DNA from: Candidatus Moraniibacteriota bacterium
GTDB lineage: Bacteria; Patescibacteriota; Minisyncoccia; Moranbacterales; UBA1568
DNA length: 21,248 nucleotides
Assembly: GCA_030690925.1 (NCBI GenBank)
Contig: JAUYFO010000090.1
Coordinates: 1-21,248 of the forward strand
Reading direction: 5' to 3'
Shown here: in pieces, positions 1-6,884 of the stretch
Layout of the letters: each line of letters starts with the position of its first letter
How positions within the stretch are numbered: position 1 is the stretch's first letter
Program-made: the position numbers and the translations under genes
Notes under the pieces: model-generated
Seen by the model: only the letters and a program-made list of their open reading frames with translations
What the model was told of the DNA's origin: nothing
Databases searched by the model: none

Positions 1-300
1 CCGATCATGAAAGCGGTGGTCATCACCCCAGAACAGTTCATGGGTGATATCGTCGGCGACATCTCTGCCAAGCGTGGCGTGATCAAAGAAATGACTGCTC
101 GTGGCGAAGGAGCTGCCCAGGTCAAGGAAATCCATGTGGAAGTGCCACTCTCCGCTATGTTCGGCTACGCCACCCAGATGCGCTCTATGTCGCAGGGTCG
201 GGCCAGCTATTCCATGGAATTCGGCCACTACGCCGAAGTGCCTACCAACGTGGCCACCGACATCATCGGTACCCGCCAGGCTTCTGGCGATGTGAAGTAG
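1..300 (+). CDS. fusA: Elongation factor G, C-terminal fragment (partial at window edge)
   Basis: The open frame entering at base 1 encodes the last 99 residues of EF-G, the GTPase that drives ribosomal translocation. It matches domain V: the segment 'RGVIKEMTARG', then 'VPLSAMFGYATQMRSMSQGR' and the ending 'YAEVPTNVATDII'. These are the domain IV/V hallmarks of bacterial EF-G. Only the end is present; the GTPase domain lies upstream of the window. It stops with TAG at 298-300 and is followed by an intrinsic terminator. fusA is normally linked to tuf and the S10 genes. Here tuf appears only at 14078, so the pair is separated by accessory DNA. Confidence 0.97.
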   Translation, partial: PIMKAVVITPEQFMGDIVGDISAKRGVIKEMTARGEGAAQVKEIHVEVPLSAMFGYATQMRSMSQGRASYSMEFGHYAEVPTNVATDIIGTRQASGDVK

Positions 301-341
301 ACTTTCAGGTAGAATGGAGAACGGAGAATCTAGAATTTAGG

Positions 342-373
342 AACCGCCCTGAGTCTATCGAGGGGCGGTTTTT
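342..373 (+). terminator. Intrinsic terminator after fusA
   Basis: AACCGCCC (342-349) pairs perfectly with GGGCGGTT (363-370), followed by a T run (369-373). It lies 41 bp past the fusA stop and separates the translation-factor transcript from the accessory genes downstream. Confidence 0.93.
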
Positions 374-394
374 GCTTGTTTCATCTGGAGTTTA

Positions 395-433
395 CCCTGT
401 CAAATTGTTCCCATTTGACTGGGGTGCTAGAAT
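395..433 (+). promoter_or_regulatory. Promoter and flanking dyad upstream of the first Fic gene
   Basis: The best promoter is TTGTTC (405-410), 17 bp, TAGAAT (428-433), with a TGC extended -10 just upstream. The -35 sits inside an imperfect inverted repeat: CCCTGTCAAAT (395-405) and ATTTGACTGGG (413-423), one mismatch, 7-bp spacer. Overlap of a dyad with the -35 box is typical of repressor sites, so autoregulation by the Fic/AbrB pair is plausible but not shown. A related arrangement of CCCC-GTTACAC and GTGTAAC-TGGGG occurs at 2225-2256. Confidence 0.5.
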
Positions 434-443
434 ATACGTAAGG

Positions 444-468
444 AGTTACGTAACAGGGTACATATATG
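444..468 (+). repeat. Paired GTTACGTAAC dyad, copy 1 (second half degenerate)
   Basis: A perfect 10-bp palindrome GTTACGTAAC (445-454) is followed 12 bp later by a degenerate second half-site (GGTACATATA from 457) that runs into the ATG of the Fic gene at 466. It sits in the predicted 5' leader. Other copies are at 7144, 8918, 11116 and 13055. Copies 1 and 2 share the extended form GTTACGTAAC-NN-(G/T)TACATATATGA, which contains the start codon. Confidence 0.8.
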
Positions 469-1032
469 AAAAAGATACAAAAGAACAACGTCGTTATCTA
501 CCAGGCCAAGTCTGGGGAAAAGGAAGCGCTTGAGTTGGTGCGGATGTTTGCCGATACCTGGATGTCGCTTGATGCCTATGACAAGGAGGCGCTGGATATC
601 AGGAAGCCGACCAAGAAAAAGGTGGCCCTGACAGGAGCGCTTCTGACCGAGAGTGTTGCCGTGCTCAAGACGGAACTCATGACCAAGGGCGAAGCCACTG
701 ACCTCTTTGCCACGGAACGGAGCAGGAACGCCCTCGAGGGAATAGTAGGCAACGTCATGCAGGCATTTGGTGGCGCTGACGTCTACCCGAGTGTTGAATC
801 CAAAGCAGCTCATCTGCTCTACTTCGTCGTCAAGAATCATCCGTTTGTGGATGGCAACAAGCGTACGGGCGCTTACTCGTTCGTGTGGTTTTTGAGTCGG
901 GCCAAAGTACTCGATACCAAGCGCCTTACGCCAGAGGCCCTCACCGCTCTCACGTTGCTCATTGCCGAGAGCAATCCGAAAGACAAAGACAAGTTGATCA
1001 AGCTCGTCATGATGCTTATTAGTAAAAAATAA
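466..1032 (+). CDS. Fic/Doc-family protein (RhuM-type Fic domain without the DNA-binding half)
   Basis: 188 aa. The Fic motif HPFVDGNKR is at residues 125-133 and has the Doc-like GNKR form rather than GNGR. Fic enzymes transfer AMP or another phosphate-bearing group onto target proteins; Doc phosphorylates EF-Tu. The segments 'DVYPSVESKAAHLLYFVVK' and 'LTLLIAESNPKDKDKLIKL' match the C-terminal Fic region of RhuM-Fic proteins as I recall that family. The first 16 residues (NNVVIYQAKSGE) resemble the usual N-terminal start of full-length RhuM proteins. The intervening DNA-binding part appears absent, which suggests internal deletion. The next gene starts 4 bp downstream and encodes an AbrB-like protein, so the pair looks like a toxin-antitoxin module with the toxin first. 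The exact target and chemistry cannot be read from sequence. Confidence 0.88.
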   Translation: MKKIQKNNVVIYQAKSGEKEALELVRMFADTWMSLDAYDKEALDIRKPTKKKVALTGALLTESVAVLKTELMTKGEATDLFATERSRNALEGIVGNVMQAFGGADVYPSVESKAAHLLYFVVKNHPFVDGNKRTGAYSFVWFLSRAKVLDTKRLTPEALTALTLLIAESNPKDKDKLIKLVMMLISKK

Positions 1033-1036
1033 GGTT

Positions 1037-1210
1037 ATGCCAAACAAAACAGCTGACAAAAGCGTGCGTAAGCTGACGAAACTAGGGGGAAAAAGCATTG
1101 GACTGACCCTCCCCATCGAACTGGTCCGGGAATTGGGGTGGAAGGAAAAACAGAAAGTCGTGGTCAAGCGTGTCCGCGGCGGGGTTATCATTCGGGATTG
1201 GAAGAAATAA
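1037..1210 (+). CDS. Small AbrB/MazE-type DNA-binding protein, probable antitoxin
   Basis: 57 aa, starting at ATG 1037 and ending TAA 1208-1210. Residues about 11-57 read as a swapped-hairpin AbrB domain: 'KLTKLGGKSIGLTLPIELV' followed by 'ELGWKEKQKVVVKRV' and 'GGVIIRDW'. This is the pattern of SpoVT/AbrB and MazE-type antitoxins, which dimerise, bind promoter DNA and neutralise a partner toxin. It begins 4 bp after the stop of the Fic gene, so the two are almost certainly co-transcribed. Classical phd-doc puts the antitoxin first; here the order is reversed. A 17-bp piece of this gene (1125-1141) recurs exactly at 2202-2218. The family call is fairly secure. The antitoxin role is inferred from context. 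Confidence 0.82.
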   Translation: MPNKTADKSVRKLTKLGGKSIGLTLPIELVRELGWKEKQKVVVKRVRGGVIIRDWKK

Positions 1211-1240
1211 GGCTTGTTTGCTACATTACTCTATTCAAAA

Positions 1241-1310
1241 TCGTGAAAATATACAGAAAATCAACACATTTTCACGATTATATTGACAAAACCGTGAATT
1301 TTGCTATAAT
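1241..1310 (+). promoter_or_regulatory. Operator-rich, apparently leaderless promoter of the second Fic gene
   Basis: TTGACA (1283-1288), 16 bp, TATAAT (1305-1310). The start codon at 1319 lies 8 bp after the -10, so transcription should begin at or 1-2 nt before the ATG, giving a leaderless mRNA. A 10-bp inverted repeat, TCGTGAAAAT (1241-1250) and ATTTTCACGA (1268-1277), lies just upstream. A third related half-site, CCGTGAATTTT (1292-1302), lies in the spacer. Three copies of one half-site around a promoter suggest cooperative repression, perhaps by the C-terminal DNA-binding region of the Fic protein itself (inference). Confidence 0.8.
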
Positions 1311-1318
1311 AAGAACAT

Positions 1319-2191
1319 ATGGCAAAAGTATTGAGAGCTTTCAGTAAAATCAGCTCGCTCCGCGAAAAGTACTACGAAGCTGCTCTTGGCAAAGAGGCGC
1401 TTATTCAGCTTGTCAGCGAAGCGGAAGTCGCTGAACAAGTCTACAATTCGAATGCTATTGAAAATAGCACCCTTTCTCTCGAAGAAACGGAAAAGATCCT
1501 GCTGCAAATCGATTTGGATCGGTTTATCAGCGAGCGCGAGATCTTCGAGGCAAAAAACCTGGCGCGGGTGGTTTCGTATATCGATACGAGGGCCAAGCAA
1601 CAAGAACTGACACTTGAAGTAATCCTGTCACTTCATCAGATGTTGATTGTTAATATCCGTGATAATATTGCCGGGAGATTCCGGCGGACGGGGGAATACG
1701 TGCGCGTCGGCAGCCATATCGCTCCCAAGTCGGAAGAGGTTGTGGGGCGATTGGAGAAAATGCTTTCGGAATATCACGCCAGCAGCCATGAAAATATCAT
1801 CAAGCGGATTGCCAAGTTGCATCTGACTTTTGAATACGTCCATCCTTTCTGTGACGGCAATGGTCGCATCGGGAGGGTCATCAATAACTACCTTTTGATT
1901 CGTGAGGGGTATGTGCCAATCAATATCAAGTTCATCGATCGGGGGAAATACTACGATGCGTTCAAAGAATTTGATGCGAAAGGCGCGGTAGGCATCATGG
2001 AAGAAATCGTTGCGCGATCCTTGACCAATAGTTATCACAAGCGTTTGGCATATCTGGAGGGCAAGACCATCATGACGCTTGCTGAGTACGCCAAAGAGAA
2101 CAAGCTGTCGCATTCGAACCTGATCAACAAGGCGATGCGCCAGACCATTGGGGCGTTTTTGGAGAAGGGTGTGTGGAAAATCGGGGCGTGA
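1319..2191 (+). CDS. Fic-family protein (class II AMPylase-like) with C-terminal HTH-like region
   Basis: 290 aa. The canonical Fic motif HPFCDGNGRIGR (residues 175-186) carries the catalytic His175 and the Asp/Asn/Arg anion-hole residues of protein AMPylators. An inhibitory-helix motif of the S-x-x-x-E-N type, SNAIEN (44-49), precedes the core. By known Fic classes this makes it class II, self-inhibited in cis. The flap and core segment 'AGRFRRTGEYVRVG' (118-131) fits Fic proteins with N-terminal Fic_N domains. The last ~40 residues ('MTLAEYAKENKLSHSNLINK') look like a small helix-turn-helix and could bind the repeated sites in its promoter. The start ATG 1319 is chosen because the -10 box ends at 1310. 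No separate antitoxin gene is visible downstream. Confidence 0.9.
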   Translation: MAKVLRAFSKISSLREKYYEAALGKEALIQLVSEAEVAEQVYNSNAIENSTLSLEETEKILLQIDLDRFISEREIFEAKNLARVVSYIDTRAKQQELTLEVILSLHQMLIVNIRDNIAGRFRRTGEYVRVGSHIAPKSEEVVGRLEKMLSEYHASSHENIIKRIAKLHLTFEYVHPFCDGNGRIGRVINNYLLIREGYVPINIKFIDRGKYYDAFKEFDAKGAVGIMEEIVARSLTNSYHKRLAYLEGKTIMTLAEYAKENKLSHSNLINKAMRQTIGAFLEKGVWKIGA

Positions 2192-2201
2192 CGAAACTTG
2201 A

Positions 2202-2256
2202 TCCGGGAATTGGGGTGGGGTTTACCCCGTTACACCGCTTTTGAGTGTAACTGGGG
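2202..2256 (+). repeat. 17-bp copy of AbrB gene sequence plus an inverted repeat
   Basis: Bases 2202-2218 are identical to 1125-1141 inside the AbrB-like gene. They are followed by GGGGTTTACCCC (2217-2228) and an imperfect hairpin of CCCCGTTACAC (2225-2235) with GTGTAAC-TGGGG (2245-2256). No T run follows, so this is not a good intrinsic terminator. The piece may be the relic of a second AbrB-like gene or a recombination scar. Confidence 0.6.
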
Positions 2257-2311
2257 AAGGAGAAACAGCGTGTTACAGTGAAGAAAGTCATGATTTGTTT
2301 TTGTATTGAGC

Positions 2312-2340
2312 TTGACATAGACCAAATGGTCTAGTAGTAT
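2312..2340 (+). promoter_or_regulatory. Promoter with palindromic operator for the LexA-like gene / RM operon
   Basis: TTGACA (2312-2317), 17 bp, TAGTAT (2335-2340). The spacer is filled by the near-perfect 16-bp palindrome TAGACCAAATGGTCTA (2318-2333; 7-bp arms and a central AA), placed where a bound dimer would block RNA polymerase. The ATG at 2347 is only 6 bp after the -10, so the mRNA is probably leaderless. The palindrome is not the E. coli or Bacillus SOS box. It is the best candidate operator for the protein encoded immediately downstream. Confidence 0.82.
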
Positions 2341-2346
2341 AGAAGC

Positions 2347-2985
2347 ATGAAACAATCTATTACCAAAAAACAAAAAGAAGCGTTGCAAGCTGTGTACGAA
2401 AGTATCAAAGAATCTGGGTTCCCGCCGACGCTGGCGGATCTTCGTGAGAAGCTTCATGTTGCTTCGAATCAGTCGGTGCTGAACTTTTTGAGCGTATTGG
2501 AAGAAAGAGGCTATTTACAGAGAGAAAAAGATCAAGCAAGAGGTATCAAAATACTCAATTTAGGATTTAAGGTTCTTGGGAAGGAGAAAATGGTTCCTTT
2601 GGTAGGGCACAGTGCCGCTGGAAGCTACGTTGAGTCATTTGTAGATACTTTTGAAAAATGGGTATCGTTACCAAGCGTTATAGCCAATGAAGAGGTAAAA
2701 AAGTCAAAAGATGATGTCTTTATAATTCAGGTACATGGTGATTCGATGGTGAACGTTGATATCGATGATGGTGATATGTTGCTGGTAAAAGAATCAAAAG
2801 AGTACAAAAGTGGTGACATTGTCATTGCGCGAACGGAAGATGGCACAACAGTAAAGCGATTCATTGCTGACGGCGGCAAGCGATACCTGAAACCAGAGAA
2901 TCCCGCCTATCAAAACATCCCCATTATTCCAGGTGAAATTCAGTTTCAGGGAAAAGTAATACTCAATCTTTCTAAAGTAAAATAA
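2347..2985 (+). CDS. lexA: LexA-like / S24-family self-cleaving repressor
   Basis: 212 aa. Residues 1-72 form a LexA-type winged helix ('MKQSITKKQKEALQAVYESI', then 'GFPPTLADLREKL' and 'QSVLNFLSVLEERGYL'). Residues about 82-210 are the S24 peptidase domain with the cleavage site Ala91-Gly92 (SAAGSY), nucleophile Ser133 in HGDSM and general base Lys170 in TTVKRF. All elements needed for RecA-stimulated autocleavage are present. It would repress its own promoter through the palindrome at 2318-2333. The gene ends 4 bp before the methyltransferase gene, so it probably acts as the control protein of this restriction operon, releasing it on DNA damage (inference). Whether it is also the host's only genomic LexA cannot be judged here, so the symbol is tentative. 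Confidence 0.88.
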   Translation: MKQSITKKQKEALQAVYESIKESGFPPTLADLREKLHVASNQSVLNFLSVLEERGYLQREKDQARGIKILNLGFKVLGKEKMVPLVGHSAAGSYVESFVDTFEKWVSLPSVIANEEVKKSKDDVFIIQVHGDSMVNVDIDDGDMLLVKESKEYKSGDIVIARTEDGTTVKRFIADGGKRYLKPENPAYQNIPIIPGEIQFQGKVILNLSKVK

Positions 2986-2989
2986 AAGT

Positions 2990-4909
2990 ATGGCTGATTC
3001 AAAGAAGGTAAGAGAAATTCTTGGTGAAATTTTTCGTAATCCGGATATGCAGTTCGGATTATTTGTCTTTGACGACATTGACCCGACGCAAGTCCTTGAT
3101 CTCTCTGAAAAAGACGGAAAATATTTCCTGCCATGCTTCAAAAGAAATAAGAGTATCCAAGCGAAGCCAGAGGAGATTGTGCGCCAGCTCATGCTCCACA
3201 AGTTGACTCACTTTTATAAATACCCACTGGATCGTATAGATGTCGAAGTAGATGTTCAGTTTGGAAGAGAGATTGGTTCTAAACGAGCAGATATTGTGGT
3301 ATATCGTGAGGATGGCCGGACTCCTTACCTGATGGTGGAAGTGAAAAAGCCGGACGTCAAAGATGGATTAGGCCAACTTAAAAGTTACGCCAATGCCACC
3401 GGTGCACCCATTCTGATTCTCACTGATGGTAAAATCCAGAACAATATTTTACGAACCGATCCAAACCTTTTTGAAGACCTTGCTGAAATTCCAAAATTTA
3501 ACGAAACGGTAGAGGATGTACGATCTAAAAAAATAACTTATAGTGACCTCGAGGAAATTGCAAATCTCAAGCAGCTCATTTATGATCTTCAGGAAGTCGT
3601 ACTAGCCAATAGTGGCGTGGATTCTTTCGACGAAATTTTCAAACTGGTTTATGCCAAGCTTTACGATGAAATTGAAACTCCGAGAAATGAGAATAGACGG
3701 TTTCGGGTTGTTGCTGGTGTGACAAATAAAGAAAACCTCAATAATATCCAACGACTTTTTGAAGATGCTAAAAGTCAGTGGCGTGATGTATTCAAAGCCA
3801 ACGATGAGATAGAAATCCCAGAGAATACTATCGTGCCAGCTGTTTCACTTTTACAAAAATACCGACTTTTTGGATCCAATCTTCAAATTATTGACGATGC
3901 TTTTGAGTACCTCATAAATCTGGACGCCAAGGGTGAAAAAGGACAATATTTCACGCCCCGTCATGTAATTGATATGGCGGTCAAGATGCTTCACCCCACC
4001 TCCAAGGAGTCTATCATTGATACCGCAGCTGGCAGCTGCGGGTTTTTGCTTCATGCCATGCAATATGTCTGGAATAACGAACTGAACAAAGAAAACTGGG
4101 GGGAGGCACATGATGTGAAACAAAAAGACTATGCAGAAAAACGTTTGTTTGGGATTGATTTCGATCCGCGCTCAGTGAAAATTGGAAAGGCAATGATGCT
4201 TATCGCTGGAGACGGAAAAACCAATGTTTCGTATGCTGACTCTCTGGATAGCGAAGTCTGGAGCGAAGAAGTGAAGGCAAGGCTTCGACCATTTCTGAAA
4301 AACTCTCAAGATCATGAAGAAAATAGAAGGAATCAAGAAAAATTGTCTGACTTCAACTTTGATATTGTGCTCACCAATCCACCATTTGCTGGAGAGAAAA
4401 AGGGTGTGATTCTCAATCGTTATGATCTGGGGTTCAAATGGGACAAAGATTTTCACAAAACCTCCAAACATCAAAACAAAGATTCGCGCGATGTGCTTTT
4501 TATCGAGCGGGATTTGAATTTTCTGAAGCCTGGTGGCAGAATGGCTATCGTGTTGCCACAGGGAATTTTGAATAATACGCAGATGGAATATGTCCGCAAG
4601 TTTATTATGGACAGAGCTAAGATTTTGGCAGTGATTGGATTGCACGGTAACACTTTCAAACCACATACGGGGACTAAAACCTCAGTTTTACTTTTGCAGA
4701 AGTGGGGCGGCGAGGCCGGTGAGTCACAGGAGGATTACCCGATTTTTATGGCAGTTTCCAAAAAAGGCGGTAAGGATACTTCCGGTGACTATATTTACAA
4801 AAAAGACAGTGAGGGCAGTATCGCATTTGACGCGACGAGTAAGAAAATTATTGATCATGATCTGGATGAAATTGCGGAGGAGTTTTTGAGGTTTCACAAA
4901 GGACAATAA
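2990..4909 (+). CDS. Fused PD-(D/E)XK nuclease and N6-adenine methyltransferase (BcgI A-like / type I M-like)
   Basis: 639 aa. Residues about 60-160 form an HSDR_N-type nuclease domain: Asp101 in RADIVV, Glu117-x-Lys119 in VEVKK and Gln129-xxx-Tyr133, the QxxxY signature. Residues about 318-600 form an N6_Mtase domain: QYFTPRHVIDMAV (helix before motif I), motif I DTAAGSCGF (344-352) and motif IV NPPF (463-466). Both active sites look intact. A specificity subunit lies downstream, but no DEAD/helicase HsdR gene is present in the window. Nuclease plus methylase in one ~640-aa chain with a separate S protein matches the BcgI-type (IIB) plan, whose A subunit is of nearly the same length. A type I HsdM with an added nuclease-like domain is the alternative. 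Base composition is AT-rich compared with the flanks. Confidence 0.87.
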   Translation: MADSKKVREILGEIFRNPDMQFGLFVFDDIDPTQVLDLSEKDGKYFLPCFKRNKSIQAKPEEIVRQLMLHKLTHFYKYPLDRIDVEVDVQFGREIGSKRADIVVYREDGRTPYLMVEVKKPDVKDGLGQLKSYANATGAPILILTDGKIQNNILRTDPNLFEDLAEIPKFNETVEDVRSKKITYSDLEEIANLKQLIYDLQEVVLANSGVDSFDEIFKLVYAKLYDEIETPRNENRRFRVVAGVTNKENLNNIQRLFEDAKSQWRDVFKANDEIEIPENTIVPAVSLLQKYRLFGSNLQIIDDAFEYLINLDAKGEKGQYFTPRHVIDMAVKMLHPTSKESIIDTAAGSCGFLLHAMQYVWNNELNKENWGEAHDVKQKDYAEKRLFGIDFDPRSVKIGKAMMLIAGDGKTNVSYADSLDSEVWSEEVKARLRPFLKNSQDHEENRRNQEKLSDFNFDIVLTNPPFAGEKKGVILNRYDLGFKWDKDFHKTSKHQNKDSRDVLFIERDLNFLKPGGRMAIVLPQGILNNTQMEYVRKFIMDRAKILAVIGLHGNTFKPHTGTKTSVLLLQKWGGEAGESQEDYPIFMAVSKKGGKDTSGDYIYKKDSEGSIAFDATSKKIIDHDLDEIAEEFLRFHKGQ

Positions 4910-4919
4910 AATCAAATCT

Positions 4920-5522
4920 ATGGAAGAATATATGGAAAAAGATAAAAAGATTATTTACGCTGATCATCCTGAATACGCTAATATTCAGAACAAACAAGCC
5001 CAAGTGAATGAATTTATTCCGAAGTTGGAATCCGTCAATAAATGGGTTATTGATGAATACAGAGAATTTTATAAACGAGTTCAATGGATATCTGCTGGTG
5101 CTATATCACTATCTGTGCCTTTGTTAACAAGCAAAGAATTGAAAACAGCCACAATTGGTTCTTACCAAGAGTTTCATTTCACCAACCTACTGTTACTAGC
5201 TTTAGCGTGGACCTTTTTTATTTTCGCATTTTTATTGTCTCTTTACAGAAACAAATTTCATCCGGAATATTTACATTCACATACGCTATGCGGTTGGCAG
5301 AAAGTAAACATGGAAATGGAAGAGGTGAGGAGTAAAATTTTTCAAGAAGACAAGACTTTAAAAGACAGTGCTGAAGAAATAAGGATCATAGAAGAAAAAC
5401 AAAGAAAAAAAACTGATACCATTTGGAATAGGCTGACATTTTTTTCTGTCATGAGCCAATTCTTTTTAATAAGCGGGATAGTGTCCTTTGCTGTTTTTGG
5501 TATAGCAACATTGTTTTTATGA
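4920..5522 (+). CDS. Membrane-anchored coiled-coil protein of unknown function inside the RM operon
   Basis: 200 aa; I do not recognise a family. Two clear hydrophobic segments are visible: 'LLLLALAWTFFIFAFLLSLY' and the C-terminal 'FFLISGIVSFAVFGIATLFL'. A weaker one (about residues 57-70, 'ISAGAISLSVPLLTS') is also present. Charged helices flank the membrane parts, including a lysine/glutamate-rich stretch before the last segment ('EEIRIIEEKQRKKTD') that could be a coiled coil. Its stop codon overlaps the ATG of the specificity gene (ATGA at 5519-5522), so translation is coupled and the gene belongs to the operon. ATG 4932 is an alternative start. A membrane protein between the catalytic and specificity subunits is unusual. 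It could tether the complex or act as a separate effector; neither is shown. Confidence 0.8.
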   Translation: MEEYMEKDKKIIYADHPEYANIQNKQAQVNEFIPKLESVNKWVIDEYREFYKRVQWISAGAISLSVPLLTSKELKTATIGSYQEFHFTNLLLLALAWTFFIFAFLLSLYRNKFHPEYLHSHTLCGWQKVNMEMEEVRSKIFQEDKTLKDSAEEIRIIEEKQRKKTDTIWNRLTFFSVMSQFFLISGIVSFAVFGIATLFL

Positions 5523-6883
5523 GTGCTCACGCGATAATTCAAAAATCCCAGCTTGAAGGTGCGACACGGTTGGATGCGGAATACTACCAGCCAGAATTTC
5601 TTGTTTCCGTAAGTAATTTAAGGAAGTTTGAATTGCAATTATTAGAGGAGATGACTTCAAAGATGGAAGTTGGTTTTGTATCTTCTATGGCGAGCCATTT
5701 TTGTGATAGCGGAGTGCCGTTACTAAGAACGCAAAATGTTGGCGAGTTTGTTACAGATTTTGAAAATGGTATTGTCTATATTGACGAAGAATTTCACAAA
5801 AAATTAGAAAAGAGCCAGGTTTATCCAGGATATGTATTATTGGCAAGAAGCGGATCAATTGGCAATGCCAGTGTTGTAACAAAGAATCATCCGGTTGCAA
5901 ATTCCGCAGATATTATCCTTATAGAACCAAAAGAAAATGTTTTACCTGAATATCTAGCAGCTTTCTTAAATTCGAGATATGGGAGATTTCAGATTGAGCG
6001 AGGGTCAAGCGGAGGTCTTCAAGGACACATGAATTTATTTAGTCTCGAAAAAATCATGCTTCCATTCGTAAGCCTTGATACACAACAGAGAATAAGTATG
6101 ATTGTTTTACAAGGCCTTGATGAGTTTGAAAACTCAAGGAGTCTGTATCAAAAAGCCGATAGTTTACTCTTGGAAGAGTTAGGATTGGAGGATTTTGATA
6201 AAAGAGAAAACCTGTTTTCAATCACTAACCTTTCTGAAGTCCAAGCTGTTCATCGTATTGATGCAGAATATTTTCAGGTGAAGTATGAGAAATTGATTGA
6301 GATAATAAAACAAAATAATGCGAAAAAGTTAGGGGATTTAGCGTCAATGAAGAAGGGGGTTGAGGTGGGTGCCGAAGAATATCGAGAAGAAGGCAAAGTT
6401 TTTATTCGGGTCAGTAGCATGACCAAGTTTGGCATTGTAAAAAGTGACCAGAAGTATTTGAGTGATAAGTTGTATGAAAGTTTAAAAAATGATTTTGAAC
6501 CGAAGAAAGGAGAAATTTTATTGACCAAGGACGCAACTTTGGGTGTAGCCTGTGTTTTGAATGAAGATATCCAGGGTATTATTTCTGGCGGAACACTGCG
6601 ATTGAAATTGGAAAATGAAGAAGTTGAATCTGAGTATCTGGCTCTTTGCCTTAATTCCATTATTGGTCAAATGCAAGCTGAACGAGATGCGGGAGGATCG
6701 ATTATTGCCCATTGGAAGCCAGAACAAATCAAGAATGTTGTTATTCCGATTTTACCAAAGAAAATCCAAGAGGAAATCGCTAGTCTAGTACAGCGATCTC
6801 ACGAAGCCAGAAAAAAATCAAAACAGCTTCTCGAAGAGGCGAAAAGAAAAGTAGAGGAAATGATTGAGAAAGGAGGTGAGTAA
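5519..6883 (+). CDS. hsdS: Restriction-modification specificity (S) subunit, two target-recognition domains
   Basis: 454 aa. The protein has the internal repeat expected of S subunits. 'RLDAEYYQPEF' near residue 18 opens the first target-recognition domain and 'RIDAEYFQVKY' near residue 245 opens the second. Each half ends in a matching segment ('GSSGGLQGHMNLFSLEKIML' and 'GGSIIAHWKPEQIKNVVIP') followed by a helical spacer ('QQRISMIVLQGL'; 'QEEIASLVQRSHEARKKSKQ'). Two domains predict a bipartite DNA target. It would direct the upstream nuclease-methyltransferase. The ATG at 5519 overlaps the previous stop by 4 bp. The symbol hsdS is used for the family; in a BcgI-like system this would be the B subunit. 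Confidence 0.9.
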   Translation: MSAHAIIQKSQLEGATRLDAEYYQPEFLVSVSNLRKFELQLLEEMTSKMEVGFVSSMASHFCDSGVPLLRTQNVGEFVTDFENGIVYIDEEFHKKLEKSQVYPGYVLLARSGSIGNASVVTKNHPVANSADIILIEPKENVLPEYLAAFLNSRYGRFQIERGSSGGLQGHMNLFSLEKIMLPFVSLDTQQRISMIVLQGLDEFENSRSLYQKADSLLLEELGLEDFDKRENLFSITNLSEVQAVHRIDAEYFQVKYEKLIEIIKQNNAKKLGDLASMKKGVEVGAEEYREEGKVFIRVSSMTKFGIVKSDQKYLSDKLYESLKNDFEPKKGEILLTKDATLGVACVLNEDIQGIISGGTLRLKLENEEVESEYLALCLNSIIGQMQAERDAGGSIIAHWKPEQIKNVVIPILPKKIQEEIASLVQRSHEARKKSKQLLEEAKRKVEEMIEKGGE

Positions 6884-6884
6884 T

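Noticed and set aside
427..1191. 254-codon minus-strand frame opposite the Fic/AbrB genes
   Set aside because: The plus strand carries clear Fic and AbrB motifs and a promoter; the minus frame shows nothing recognisable.
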